Shown: piece by piece, positions 1 to 10,670 of the stretch
How positions within the stretch are numbered: position 1 is the first letter of the stretch
How the letters are laid out: each line of letters starts with the position of its first letter
Assembly (NCBI GenBank): GCA_022570795.1
Contig: JAKUDP010000013.1
Coordinates: 1,240,001 to 1,304,000, forward strand
Direction: 5' to 3'
Source of the DNA: Sphaerulina vaccinii
Taxonomy: Eukaryota; Ascomycota; Dothideomycetes; Mycosphaerellales; Mycosphaerellaceae
DNA length: 64,000 nucleotides
The notes under the pieces: generated by a model
The model's input: only the letters and a program-made list of their open reading frames with translations
What the model was told of the DNA's origin: nothing
Database searches by the model: none
Position numbers and translations under genes: made by a program

Positions 1-324
1 GCACGACTACTGCTGGAGAAATTCTGCAAGCATCAGCATGACTGTGCAATTCTAGAGTCAAAAGGATACTAACCCAACATTGAGACACGCGACAGCAATA
101 TCTTTCATCGTCTCGATGCTCATGGCCATGTGTTCAAGGTTCATCAGTACAGCCGAATAGCCTGCACGCTTGGCAAGCAACGGCATTTCAGTGGAAAATG
201 CTATCCGAAGGCCAAAAGAGTATGCCAACTTGTTCTCGAGCATCAACTGTTTGACAACATTTGGTCGGCATACTTCTTTGGCTAACGCCAGTTGATCGAT
301 GGGTGTTGTGTTTGTGGTTGCCAT
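1..324 (-). CDS. HpcH/HpaI-type aldolase (5' part, runs off window)
   Basis: This is the N-terminal part of a class II aldolase/citrate-lyase family protein, which would cleave 2-keto-3-deoxy acids to pyruvate and an aldehyde in a metal-dependent reaction. The ATG is at 324 and exon 1 is 324-74. The intron is 73-24 (GTTAGT...GCAG, branch TGCTGATG). Exon 2 starts at 23 and continues beyond base 1. The join gives NVG-ISPAVVV, which matches the family pattern of a glycine followed by a beta strand. The stretch SFGLRIAFSTEMPLLAKRAG followed by NLEH resembles the region before and around the family's D-x-E-H motif; here the acidic residue is replaced by N. The rest of the barrel, including the catalytic arginine, is outside the window. 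It is divergent from the ACS transporter starting at 431. Confidence 0.75.
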
Positions 325-430
325 ATTGCCGAGAGAAGAGGTTCGGTTAGAGGGTCCAAGGTAGGTAACGAAACTCTATGCTCCGAGGTATTCAAGACGC
401 TATACATCCAACAAGCTACAGATTTGATCC
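325..430. promoter_or_regulatory. Divergent promoter between aldolase and ACS transporter
   Basis: Only 106 bp separate the two ATGs, so the 5' leaders and promoters of the two genes must share or overlap this segment unless the transporter starts further downstream. I see no convincing TATA box. The short spacing is what suggests common regulation. Confidence 0.45.
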
Positions 431-2393
431 ATGTCTCGACGAGACGAATGCAACAACCACGATCGGCCACCAGATCCATCGCCCTATCCGTTGTCCGAGA
501 TAGGGTATGATGGAGTACACTCCGGCCAAGTATCTTACAACAATGCTTCGGCCAGCACTCCTTCACAGGCCGAAGCGAAGAGTAGCCATTCCTACATCGA
601 CTCTATCGATATGGGTCCCTACCCAAGCATATGTCAGAGGCGAGAAATCTCTTGGCATCCGATAAGACGTGACTCTTCATCTAGCAGTCTCGGACATGGT
701 GATCAGACTGTGCACCTTCCATTACTCGACAACAACATGGATGCAGACAAAAAGACACCTAGTGTCAGATTAGAGCCTGTCGCTGATGTTGAAGTTGGCC
801 ATCATGAACCACGGCCGGTGTCTCCTTGGACAAAGTTCGTGAGCCACATCTGGGACTCCGACACACATCTCAAGAGTCCGCAAGAGCGTGCTCTGGTGCG
901 CAAGCTAGATTTTGGCATTCTCATATGTGCAACGCTTGGTTGGTGGATCAAGTATGTCGACCAAAGCAATCTCACCAATGCCTGTAAGCAGCTACCCAGC
1001 ACTCGAAAATGCTCCCGCCATACTAACTATTGTAGATGTCTCCGGCATGAAAGAAGACCTCAACATCCAAGGAAACGAATACACTTACATGCAAATGTGC
1101 TACACCATATCCTTCGCAATCATGCAGATTCCCTCAAACATCATTGCACTCAAGGTGCGCCCACGCATTTGCATAGTGATCTGTGAGATCGGCTGGACGA
1201 TCTTCACCTTCGCTCAAGCAGGTGCCCAGACCTCCCAACAGATGTACGCTTTCCGGTTCATGATTGGATTCTTCGAATCAGCTTTCTCACCCATCATTAT
1301 CTTCCTACTTGGATGCTGGTATACGAAAACTGAACTAGCAAAGCGAGTAGCTATCTGGCATATTACAGGATTCTTCGGACAAGCCACATCGGGATTTCTC
1401 CAAGCAGGTATTTATGCTTCGCTAGATGGACGGCTTGGTGTAGCAGGATGGCGATGGCTGTACATCATCTGCGGATGTATGTCACTTCCTGTAGCCATGT
1501 CGGTGTGGTTTCTACTTCCGGACTATCCTCACAATACTAAAGCTTGGTATATCACCGAAGACGACAAACGCATGGCGATCTGGCGTGCTGCAAAGCAGAA
1601 CAAGTCTGAGATCACTGGAGTTCTGGATCTGAAACTTGTGAAGCGCATGTTCGGCAACTGGCGCTGGTGGACGCTGTGTTTGATGTACATCTTCTATGGC
1701 AACTCATGCCAGGCGAACAACTACTTCTCAATCTACCTCAAGAGTGCCGGCTATAGTGTCAGTCAGCGGAATATCATACCAGCTTGTGCGAATCTGGTCA
1801 CCATGGTCAGCGATTTCGCTTGGGGGTTTGGATCAGACATGACGGGCAACAGAGTCTACTGGATTATCGGGCCTCTTTTGCTCGCGACACTTCCTGGAGC
1901 GTCGATCCTTACAGCTTGGCCTGACGCGGATGCGGCACGAGTGGCGGCTTTCTTTCTTGTTGCGTGTGGATATGTCACAGCAGTCACTTGGACTTGGGCA
2001 AATGAGGTCAACTCAGGAAGTGCTGAAGAGCGTGCTTTGACGATCTCGAGCATGAATGGGTTGTTCTATGCGACTAGTAAGTGATTCGATGTCACCGAAG
2101 AGTGATGCTCGCTGAAGATGTGTTTTACAGACTCTTTCCTCCCGATCTTGATCTTCCCGCAGACCGAAGGGCCCTCGTTCCCGCACGGCTTTCCATCGAT
2201 TGTAGCTTTCGCAGTAGCGGCTGTCATTCTGACGTGTGAGATCTCATCATTTTCGTACAGCTTGATAAATGCTGACTATTATCTGCTAGTGTTCGCCGGC
2301 TTCATGCATAAGCGACAATTGAGACAGGAGGCAGCAGGTCCGACATCGCAGTCTGCTACAGAAGCACAAGAGGCGAGTTTGCGATCCGATTGA
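431..2393 (+). CDS. MFS transporter, ACS family (Dal5/Liz1/Seo1-like)
   Basis: Plasma-membrane proton symporter of the anion:cation symporter family, whose members carry pantothenate, allantoate, nicotinate or similar organic anions. Exons are 431-983, 1036-2076, 2131-2235 and 2290-2393; the introns have GTAAGC/GTAAGT/GTGAGA donors and TACTAAC or TGCTGAC branch sites. The 600-residue product has about 155 hydrophilic residues, then TM1 with the family hallmark WIKYVDQSNLTNAYVSGMKE, and a later IFPQTEGPSFPHGFP segment typical of the Liz1/Seo1 branch. The substrate cannot be read from sequence. The hydrophilic N terminus is longer than usual, so the true start may be an internal Met such as the one before GPYPSICQ. 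The divergent aldolase suggests uptake of a carboxylate fed to it (inference). Confidence 0.9.
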
Positions 2394-2981
2394 GAGCATA
2401 CAGTCATGGGCACTGGATCACACTATTCGCTCTATCTCCAAAGAGCAGATTGGATCGCAATTTTTCTGATGCTGACACTGTAGTGCCATGGATGCCAGCT
2501 TTCGGATCGAGATCGTTGAACAGATACCATCGTCAAGATAACACATTCCACCTTGACGAACAGTCCTGAGTGCGGATACGTCTATCAATCGATCAAGGCC
2601 CTCACTATTGAGCTACCAATAATGCGATCAACGACTGATCTACCCAGATCCCCAACGACGAAGTGTGTAGCACCGAGCGGTGAAGTCGACTTGCTTGGCA
2701 CCCGAAGGAGCAAGAGCGTTGAGACATCGATGCGGATCACAACAACGCATCGACATTAGCTTATACCTGATTTGGACAATACAGCTTCGCACGCCGTTGA
2801 CATATATTGCTTACATCACAGTGCAGGCCTTGGTATTCAGCCTCCTGCAAGTGATATAGGGTGTTCACGTTCGAACGCCAAACTCAAGCTGCTTCAATTA
2901 CACACAAGCCTTCACTTCTTAAATCGAGACCATCATTGCCACAACGATCTGCATTCCACTACTACTTCACGATCAATCACG
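2394..2981. other. Intergenic, no gene seen
   Basis: 588 bp between the ACS transporter stop and the small secreted protein. Only short out-of-context frames are present. The end probably holds the promoter and 5' leader of the secreted peptide gene. Confidence 0.5.
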
Positions 2982-3418
2982 ATGCATCACTCCAAAGTCC
3001 TGATCACCTGCCTGATTGGCATGACTGTCGCGGCACCCGTAAGTGAAGCTATCTCTCAAGCGCACCACTGGAAACTGACCAAGAATGGCAAGTAGCTATT
3101 CACTCTCGCCAGGTCCCTCAACCACCAACGAAAGGCTTGATCCCAGCTCTTTCCGAACTGCTAGGAGGTGGAAAATCATCTTCCGTGGCTCAAGATCTTC
3201 AGAAGCGTCAGAAGGGCTTAGTGCCTGCTCTCTCTGAACTGCTCAACGGAGTTGCTACAGATGTGGAGGGTGTGGGCGAAGGTGTCTCAAAGCGTCAAGT
3301 GGACGTAGATGTCGGCGATGCCGTTCATGTCGGCGTTGGAGATGGATGCGACTCGGGAGAAAGCGAGGGCGGTTTGGTCAATGTCAACTTGCTGAAGTGC
3401 GCTAAGCCCCTCGGATGA
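2982..3418 (+). CDS. Small secreted Kex2-type repeat protein (KEP-like)
   Basis: Exons are 2982-3038 and 3113-3418; the intron starts GTAAGT after the codon for Pro19 and ends CCAG. The 120-residue product opens with a signal peptide (MHHSKVLITCLIGMTVAAP). Two near-identical blocks follow, KGLIPALSELLGGG and KGLVPALSELLNGV. The second block directly follows a KR dibasic site (LQKRQ), and a second site (VSKRQ) precedes a Val/Asp-rich stretch and two cysteines near the C terminus. Signal peptide plus repeated core plus KR sites is the architecture of fungal Kex2-processed repeat proteins, including pheromone-like peptides and dikaritin RiPP precursors. No UstYa-type oxidase gene is visible nearby, so cyclisation is unsupported. 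A plain small secreted effector is the alternative. Confidence 0.65.
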
Positions 3419-3937
3419 TCGATGCAACAGTCAAGTCTTGGTCAGTACACTCCCGCGCTGCGCAATGAGAAGTTACCCACTGATTCGAAAAGCATCTAGG
3501 TCTTTGCAGAAGAAAGCCACGAACATAGTATGACTTGCTAGCACCACGAGGTCACTTTTGATACGAGTTGACGCATATATAGCCTCATAAGCTGCTCGTA
3601 CTCGTGCGTTGCAATTTTCATCTATATTGCCTACATTTAGCTAAATATATGCAACATCAAGAAGTCCCCGCAGGTTGAGTACAGCTCCATTTCGCAGGCG
3701 ATCGCCTCGTATTGGGTACCGAGTTAGGCACATTCATCGACGGGAATGTCCACTCAGCTTTTACTGGGCATTTCGAGCAGCCATGTGAGATCGATATAGC
3801 AGTGGCCAATGCCACCCGCATGTACAACATTACACTTACGAATCACAGATGTCGAGCTCGAGACATTCTTCTCTTCTCTGCGCACTGACACTGCCTCTCT
3901 GCAAAGTTTGAATTGCCACACTACCGATCATATAACC
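3419..3937. other. Intergenic, no gene seen
   Basis: About 520 bp. The centre (about 3560-3660) is AT-rich with several short TATA-like runs and could carry promoter or terminator signals. No coding frame of interest. Confidence 0.4.
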
Positions 3938-4411
3938 ATGGCAATAACAGCAGGTGCTCACCAGTCTGGAGAGTGGACGTACGTGGACCCCCACGCCGGG
4001 CAGATCAGCATCACTTCCGGCGCCAGTAGGCACGCATACGATTTCGCATCCGATGCTGGTTGCTCGTTGACGAAGAAAACCACACCTACAGCAAAATCCC
4101 CTTCTCAAGGCTCAACGACCGTCGGCCTTACATCAGACTACCAAACTAACAGAAGATACGACACACACGACGTCATGGGCTTCCTCGACCGCTTGTTGAG
4201 ACGTGCAGAGCGAGCATCTCCCCCACCGCCCTCGCGCAAGGTCAAGAGGCAGAAGCGCTCAAGCTTATCTGCTGTTCTCGCTGAGTCATGCTTGCTCGCG
4301 CTTCTCAATTCAAGTCTAAAGAGCCGGCAAAGGAAAGGACGGAGGCGCAAAGAGCGACTCGAGCCATATCGATTGGAGATAATGTGGCTGTTAGTGATGT
4401 TCCAAAATTGA
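3938..4411 (+). CDS. Hypothetical basic protein
   Basis: I do not recognise this protein. The start at 3938 was chosen because it lies in a CCATGGC context; an in-frame ATG lies further upstream at 3809. The 157-residue product has a Ser/Thr-rich first half, a short amphipathic segment MGFLDRLLRRAERA, a proline run and then a strongly basic C-terminal third (RKVKRQKR, RQRKGRRRKER) that could act as a nuclear-localisation signal. It converges on the secreted protein gene ending at 4475, leaving only 63 bp. Long frames on the opposite strand overlap it, so it may not be real. Confidence 0.35.
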   Translation: MAITAGAHQSGEWTYVDPHAGQISITSGASRHAYDFASDAGCSLTKKTTPTAKSPSQGSTTVGLTSDYQTNRRYDTHDVMGFLDRLLRRAERASPPPPSRKVKRQKRSSLSAVLAESCLLALLNSSLKSRQRKGRRRKERLEPYRLEIMWLLVMFQN

Positions 4412-4474
4412 TAGGGGTACTTGGTTCTCTTCATCGGAAGTTGCTATTGTATTGTGGTTATACCAAGCCGATTG

Positions 4475-5412
4475 CTATCCTGAATCACCAGGTCCCGTCC
4501 CAGCATATCCTTTCAGATTCTTGCAAGGCACATTATTGTTCTCAACGAACGCATTGTCCTGCCTATAACCATATGCCTTCAATGTAGTCGTCTCGGGATA
4601 GTACGGTGGCTGAACCTTAAGCTCGCCTTCCACCGGAACAGGTGCGAATTGTCCTTGTGTGACACTCAAATTGTAAAGCGTGATGTAGTTGTCGCACACC
4701 GGAAGTCCATTGCTGAAGGATGGCTGATTTGTAATGTTGACGAAGAGCTTCTGGCTGAAAGGAATGCTCGACACTGTCTTGAAGACGGAGTCAAATGCTG
4801 GCTTTGAGCCCAAGGCTTTTTCTCCAGGTGCTTCGTATGCAGTGAAATAGGTAGTGCAGTCGCTGCCATTGCTAGCGTAGGCATCACAAGGGGGATCGAA
4901 ATTGCCAGGAATCGTTGTGCCGTAGTTCGCGGCTCCAGCGAGTGCGATTGCGTTGCTTGCACTCACGAGCTGTGGAGCTGTGTATCGAAAGCAGGTATAG
5001 CCATCATTCAGTCTGTCCACGAACGGGAATCGTAATGCAATCCTCTAGTCCACCGTAAGCACTGAGTTACGTCAATTGTGGAGAGGTCACAAACCGAAAA
5101 GTCTGGTATCTTGATTCCCATGCTCTGAACATCGTGATCCTGCACCGCTTCGAACTCTGCTGGAAACATGTCTTTGGGGAAGCCAGGAATGAGCTTTTCA
5201 TATGCTGCTCGCAGGATGGGATATTGAGATGGCACAATGCTGCGAGCGACTGAGTAAGGCACAGGCACGATTGCTGTCGTCCCATTGATCGTGCCAGTGA
5301 CTTCGTTGGGCCGATCTTTCGCAATAGGGTTTGGCTGCGATTGAGACTTGCATAATATCGTTCCAGAAGTGGTGGCGACACTCGCCAGAAGCAGGTGAAT
5401 TGGCAGCAACAT
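4475..5412 (-). CDS. Secreted protein, possible acetoacetate-decarboxylase-like fold
   Basis: Exon 1 is 5412-5095 and exon 2 is 5044-4475; the 50-nt intron starts GTTTGT and ends CTAG, joining PDFS to RIALRFPFVDRLNDG. The ATG at 5412 is preferred over an upstream GTG because it begins a clean signal peptide (MLLPIHLLLASVATTSG). The mature part of roughly 275 residues contains VPVPYSVARSIVPSQYPILR and FPFVDRLNDGYTCFRY, and several N-x-S/T sites. I associate this pattern with a secreted fungal family that may have an acetoacetate-decarboxylase-like fold, but I see no clear Schiff-base lysine motif, so no reaction is assigned. Four or more cysteines suggest disulfides. Confidence 0.7.
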
Positions 5413-5843
5413 TGTCTTGTAAGCAGTCTTCACAAGTCAATGTATTGGACAGGCAGCACTTTCATACCACTTCGAAACACAAATGCGAGTGTCGTCCGTG
5501 CTCATGGAGATTAAGTTTGAGAGGCTGGCCTGATGCCGTCAGAGTGCGTTACTGGGTGCATTCCGGAAGAAGACAAGCCGATTATGCTCGCAAGAATCTT
5601 TGCTCCGTCTTGCTCGTGAAGTGCTAGATGTGGTGTGATTGTCTGGCTTCATTCTTATGCTCTTACTAAGACCGGAAAAGCAGAGCAGTAAAGCGACGTG
5701 AACGAAGCTATGCGAAGCAATCCGAGGGAGTCTTGGCATGTGGTATATGCTGTGTGTTGCATGGATCGGCACATCAATAGTCCTGCTGACAAGGGCTCTC
5801 AGACTATGCGTGAACGATCCGAGCTCTGCATGAATAAACATCC
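5413..5843. other. Intergenic, no gene seen
   Basis: 431 bp holding the promoter of the secreted protein gene (reading left) and the 3' end of the RING-YEATS gene. Only antisense or short frames. Confidence 0.4.
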
Positions 5844-6928
5844 CTACTCTTCCTCAGGTGGCTCGTACACACCGTCGCGTTGATACGATCGAACGACTCT
5901 CTGCCACTCTCGATCATCCTGCTCTTCTTCATCACTCACGTCGTGCCACTCGCGATCATTCTTGACCTTGAGTCTGCAGCTACCCATACTGCCTTTGCCA
6001 CCGAAGCCAGAGAAGTCTAGGTTCCACTCCAGTGGGAGCATACCCTTGGGAGCACCATCTGGACTGTTCTCAGCTTCTGATGAGACCCAAGTGTAGCCAG
6101 CCTTCAGTATCACATAGGCTGTGACTGTAAAAGTGCCCCAGCCAAGTCGCTTGACCTCGTAGGGCGCTCGTTGACGAATGACTCTATTGGGCCGAAAAGT
6201 CGGATGGAGTACAAGCTGGACTTCTTCGATTATGTCTGTCCGACTTGGCTTGACGAAGAAGGTCCACTCGTGGATGTTGGGATCATCAGATTCAACTTGC
6301 TGGTGGCGGTTTCCGATGTATACAGTCAAGGTCTGTATGCTGCCTTGCTCGCCAAAGCTATCCTCTTCTTCGACACTTCGCTCATGCGAAGTCTTTGGAT
6401 AATCCCTTGCAAGACGCTCAAAGTAGTCCTTGTTGAAGTGAGCAGTGGTTTGCGTTCTGCACATTGGGCACTTTGCTTCGAGCCCGCTCACGGCATTGAA
6501 GGTCCCAGGCACTTCATCAACATCCACGATCTTCATCTGTGACATGACTGATACGTCGGCCCAGTGCGCCATGCCTCCGTCAGACATCAGCCCTGCTTCC
6601 AACGATGGTCGGTACTTACACTGAACCACTTACATGACTCACACATCGTGTGGTTACATCTCGTAGTGACCGGCCGATAGAGCAGTTGCTGACATATTGG
6701 ACACAAGTCATCTTCGCCTATTTCTTCCTGTAGTCCAGTCTGCTGATCTGCTTCGATGGGTCGCACAGGCAGTCTCTGCGATGACGAAGCTTTCACAGGA
6801 ACACGTTCTCGTCTCTGTCGTCGACTGCTTAAGCTTGCTTCCTGAGGCACATCTTGAGCCGAAGTGTGGCGATTTCGAGCTGATCGACGAAGTTGACGGG
6901 CTTCTGTATCCAGATCCTGCGAAGGCAT
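5844..6928 (-). CDS. RING finger-YEATS domain protein
   Basis: Exons are 6928-6634 and 6574-5844; the intron (GTAAGT...GGAG) falls inside the RING and restores C-E-S-C-M-A-H-W. The start at 6928 (MPSQDL) is the first ATG; a longer frame begins only with GTG. Of 341 residues, the first 70 are basic and disordered. A C3HC4 RING follows (LCPICQQLLYRP, RCNHTMCESC, KCPMC). After an acidic linker comes a YEATS-like beta-sandwich (HEWTFFVKPSRTDII, LHPTFRPNRVI, PYEVKRLGWGTFTVTAYV). The tail is acidic. RING suggests E3 ubiquitin-ligase activity; YEATS domains bind acyl-lysine on histones. Acting on chromatin is therefore a reasonable inference. This domain pairing occurs in other Pezizomycotina as far as I recall. 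Confidence 0.85.
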
Positions 6929-7478
6929 CGCCCTAGAGTTGATCAATTTCGAAGCGTTGATGGAAAGAGAAGAAGATAGAGAGCATGGTCGAAGTGGCAC
7001 AGCATCACAGTGTCATTGTTTACTTGCTTAGGTAAGAGACAGCTGCCTGCTCGCGCCACCCGAAAGAGTTTAGTCGTACATGTCGATGCATGTGAATATG
7101 CCTCAGGCAAAAGTGGCGAGGTTCTTGGCCGGCACTCAATACCGTTGACATGGCATTGTCCCCTCGAGATTGAACATCGACGTGACATTAGATCGCTACA
7201 AGCATCGCGGGAAGCAGCCATTTTGGGGACATCCCGGCTGAGCTGCCAGGCCGACAACGAGTGACATGGCGAGAATGGTCGGGCCCTTAGACCGGTGAGC
7301 AATCCTGCGCTTCGCCCTGTTGCAGCTGAGAAGTTCAGCGCTTATCAGGTGTTGCCTATGTGTTCACTGAATGTCCCGTTCATGCGCAACTTCTGCTGCT
7401 CTCCAACTTTTGTTGGCTTCTAGAATGTAATACAAGGCTATAGGTGTGCAGCCTGATACAAAACAGCTGTTGGTGTGG
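6929..7478. other. Divergent intergenic region, no gene seen
   Basis: 550 bp between two divergently transcribed genes (RING-YEATS to the left, C2H2 protein to the right), so both promoters lie here. Short frames on both strands look like chance. Confidence 0.4.
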
Positions 7479-8565
7479 ATGCAAGGAAAACACCCGCCAG
7501 CCTTACTGCACGACATACCGGCCCGTGCGAGCTTGCAGAGCCTCCGAGGCTGCGAAATGTGCTCAAACGTCGAGGACGATCAATGCCGAGAGGACGAGAT
7601 GAAGAGCTATCTTGAAAGAGAAGGCTTAGCGGTGCATCCAGTAGTGTTGGACCAGGCTGACGAGGCTGAGGAGGAGGCATACGACACGATGTCTGACTCG
7701 GCATCAGTAGCACAGCCTGATGATGCACCCGATCCTGGATGCGATGTGCTTGGCTTTGGTAGTGTAAGGCTGGGTTTGTCAGAGCCTGCTTCACCGGACC
7801 CGAATTCAGAGGATATATCAGGCGATGAGTTACCAGCATTGTCTCCGGGAGGCAGTAGCGTGATGGAGAGTGAGCCTAACGAATCAGTGATCACCAGTGG
7901 TGAGCAGGAGAATCTCGAGACCAAGTGCTCAATCTTGTCTTCGGACGATGACCCATCGATGCTGCTCGACAACCCTACTGCTGCTGCTGTCGCCAAAGTG
8001 CTGATCTCTATGGTCATCGACGAAGTCCCGGTTGTGCAGAGTGCAGAATCAGAAAGAACGAGCCATGTTGAGTCGATCACTCACGCCACGACTGAAGAGC
8101 TTCCAGACGTGGAGTCTCCAGTGGCAATGGAAGTCGTATCGGTAGACACTCCTCTTACCACGGAGAGGTCGCTGACTCCACCTGGAATGTGGCCATGTAA
8201 GGAACCTGGGTGTGAATCAGGACCATTCAAGGCCAAATGGCAGTTGACGTATGTTGGTGCATCGATCTCCCCAGCTCCTAGTTTGCTAATCTTTGCACAG
8301 CTCGCATCAAAGAGTCCACACGAACGAAAGAGGCTTTGCCTGTCCGCAGACCGGCTGCAAGAGCAGCTTCAGGCGAAAGAACGAGCTAGCACGACATGAG
8401 AAGTCTGTGCATAAGAAAGAGGGCTTCATCTGTCAACATTGTCCTCCATCAGAACATCGCTTTCCTAGGATGGACAATCTCCAACGGCACATGAAGCGAG
8501 CGCATCCAGACATCCTCGAGGTACCACAGAAGGCCATGATCAATCGCGGCCGCGGGCTGCGATGA
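7479..8565 (+). CDS. C2H2 zinc-finger protein
   Basis: Exons are 7479-8248 and 8301-8565 (intron GTATGT...CACAG). The join rebuilds the first finger: CKEPGCESGPFKAKWQLT-SHQRVH. Two further C2H2-like fingers follow, CPQTGCKSSFRRKNELARH and CQHCPPSEHRFPRMDNLQRH, all in the last 105 residues. The preceding 240 residues are acidic and Ser/Pro-rich, like an activation region. The product is 344 residues and presumably a nuclear DNA-binding regulator. Target genes are unknown. The start at 7479 is the first ATG, but the ATG at 7557 (MCSNVEDD) is an alternative. Confidence 0.8.
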
Positions 8566-8615
8566 GTCGGCCAGTCAGAGATCAGACTTGTTTGTGAAGA
8601 AACCAGTCCAGGCCT

Positions 8616-9551
8616 TCAAAGAATGATCGGATCTTCCCTCGAATCTCCGTTGCCACCTCCAGGCTCCAGCTCACAATGCTCGTCCAGGAACTCTTTGATC
8701 GCCTGCAGCGCAACACCCCGCCTCATGCCGGTCTCATCATCCCAACTAGAGTGCATCCCCACCAACTCCCCAGTACTCTTCTCCACAAGTGGCGCACCAC
8801 TATGGCCCCAATAGGTCCAGCAGTCATGCTTCAATGCGCCAATTTCCGAGTTGTCCTGCACATCCTGTCCTGTGGCCAGACCTCGAAATCTCCCCTCTGA
8901 TATGTGCAGCACATCATATCCAGTCTCCACAATATCAGTGCTCGAGGTTTCCAGATCCTCCGACCCAGGATTTCCAATACACAACAGCTCTGCTCTCACT
9001 CTCGGCGCCTTCTCCGCTATAGACACATACGGGAACCCTCCTGCTGCGTGGAACGATGCTGGCGCAGTCGTGATCTGCAATAACGCCAAATCCCGCCTTT
9101 CATCCCAAACTAGTGGTTTAGCTCTTACTGGCTCTCCGCTCGCGAACAGCAACCAAAGCTGCTTTGTTGAGTCATACTCTTCTGGAGATTCGGCAAGACA
9201 GTGAGCGCAAGTTAGGATGAGACCAGAGGGAGAGATGCAGAAAGCTGTGGAGGAGCCGGCCCAGACGAATAGCAAGGTTGCTGAAGCGGCTTGGGCGAGA
9301 GTTGGAGAGGTTGATTTGTCTTTAATGAAAGTAGGGACTTGGGCGTTGGAGTCGCGGAGTTTGGCTTGTTTGGAGCGCAGCGTGTCAAGGTCTTCCTCTG
9401 GGAGACGAGAGAGCGCTTTGTTGAGTTGAGCTTCATTCAGATATGTGATGCTGGAGTTGAAGTTCCTGGGTTTGAGCTTTGATGGCGGGGCACTTTTACT
9501 GCTGCTGCTATCAGTAGCAGGCATCTGGGAGGTAGTTCTGGTTGATCTCAT
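8616..9551 (-). CDS. Trypsin-like serine protease, intracellular type
   Basis: Single exon, 311 residues, ATG at 9551. The S1-fold catalytic triad is visible: His in ILTCAHCLAE (about residue 115), Asp in DERRDLALLQI (about 153) and Ser in YWGHSGAPLVE (about 250). There is no signal peptide or membrane segment; the first 45 residues are Ser/Thr-rich and basic, so it probably acts in the cytosol or nucleus. The compact HtrA-like catalytic domain lacks a PDZ domain, ending with only 30-40 residues after the last strand. It converges on the C2H2 gene (50 bp between stops). Confidence 0.85.
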   Translation of the reverse strand: MRSTRTTSQMPATDSSSSKSAPPSKLKPRNFNSSITYLNEAQLNKALSRLPEEDLDTLRSKQAKLRDSNAQVPTFIKDKSTSPTLAQAASATLLFVWAGSSTAFCISPSGLILTCAHCLAESPEEYDSTKQLWLLFASGEPVRAKPLVWDERRDLALLQITTAPASFHAAGGFPYVSIAEKAPRVRAELLCIGNPGSEDLETSSTDIVETGYDVLHISEGRFRGLATGQDVQDNSEIGALKHDCWTYWGHSGAPLVEKSTGELVGMHSSWDDETGMRRGVALQAIKEFLDEHCELEPGGGNGDSREDPIIL

Positions 9552-9787
9552 CGTTACATTCGATGAGTTTTCATTGTGCAGGACGTCTCAAGCGTATATA
9601 TACACACTGAATTGCACAAGCTTTCTTCATAGCCGTTCTGTCTCTCAGCCGTTCTCTGTCAGCCACGCCTCTCTGTTGCCTAGCCGACACTTTTCGACCC
9701 TGCCAAGCACATTGGAGTGGGTCTGGTCTTTGTTACCATGTTCTGTCTTGTTCTGTCATTTCTCGTCTTGCACTGCCCTGTAATGTT
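9552..9787. other. Intergenic with protease promoter
   Basis: 236 bp. A TATA-like TATATATA lies about 40 bp upstream of the protease ATG (near 9595-9602, read leftwards). Nothing else seen. Confidence 0.3.
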
Positions 9788-10670
9788 TCATCCCAGCCTG
9801 GCAAAGATGCCACTGAGCGCCAAGCCATAGTAGAAATCGCAATCTTGCTGGCGCTCTTCATCAGATAGCTTGACCATCCGGCGAAAGTCGGTGAATGTGT
9901 CAAGCGTCGGGTTACAGGCTTCGCACGCTGCTATGTGTCTGATGAAGTTGTGGTACTTCAGTGGATCCTTGAAGCTAGCTCCCAACCGTCCAAGGCCCTT
10001 TTCAGTGCAGAGAGTTGGCTTGATGAGCTCGCACATGCCGAACAGATCCTTGATGTCTTCGATGGTGGTCTTGTTCGTGCCAATATCGTTATTGAGGAGG
10101 CTGATACAGGCTGTGAGGTGCATCTCGGCATTGGCGTAAGCGGTGGCGGCGGCGGGAGTTGTCACGCTCTCTGAAATCTCGCCGCTCTCTGAAACTAGGC
10201 GGTAGGTCGGGTTGGCGCCGTAGTTCTTGTGATCCAGCTTGAAGCTGATGCGGGGCGCTTCTTTGGTGATGGTGAAGCCGACGAGGAAGTTGTTGTTATA
10301 TACTGCGAAACGCTTGATACGTGCAGCATTGTCGTCTCCAATTGCTTGGATCCACTTCGTGAACACCTCGTATGTGCGCCAGTCGGCGCAGTCGAACAGC
10401 CAGCTGTTAGGGATGTCAATATGTGTAGCAGCAGAGAAAGAAGGAGAGGTTTGCATACATGCTGTCGCCATAGAACGACTCCAGGCTCTCCTGGCGTAGC
10501 AGGCGGCAGACCTTGCTGGTATTTGGCTGCTTAGCAGCCGCACGCATCTCGCAGATGTCGATGTCGGAGGAGGGGGAGCTGAGGCGGTAGATCATGTCGC
10601 GTATCTCGCGCGGCAGGTCGAGGAAGTTCTTGCGCTCCGGTTGGAGCTTTGATGGCTTGGAGTCTGCCAT
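9788..10670 (-). CDS. F-box/2EXR-like protein
   Basis: Exons are 10670-10459 and 10403-9788; the intron GTATGC...AACAG joins FYGDS to IWLFDCADW. The 275-residue product begins with FLDLPREIRDMIYRL, the F-box/2EXR-like N-terminal motif common in fungal proteins, followed by the ESLESFYG pattern and a long C-terminal domain with alternating helices. F-box proteins recruit substrates to SCF ubiquitin ligases, but fungal 2EXR proteins are largely uncharacterised, so the role is inference. It is the last clear gene before the gene-poor island. Confidence 0.75.
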
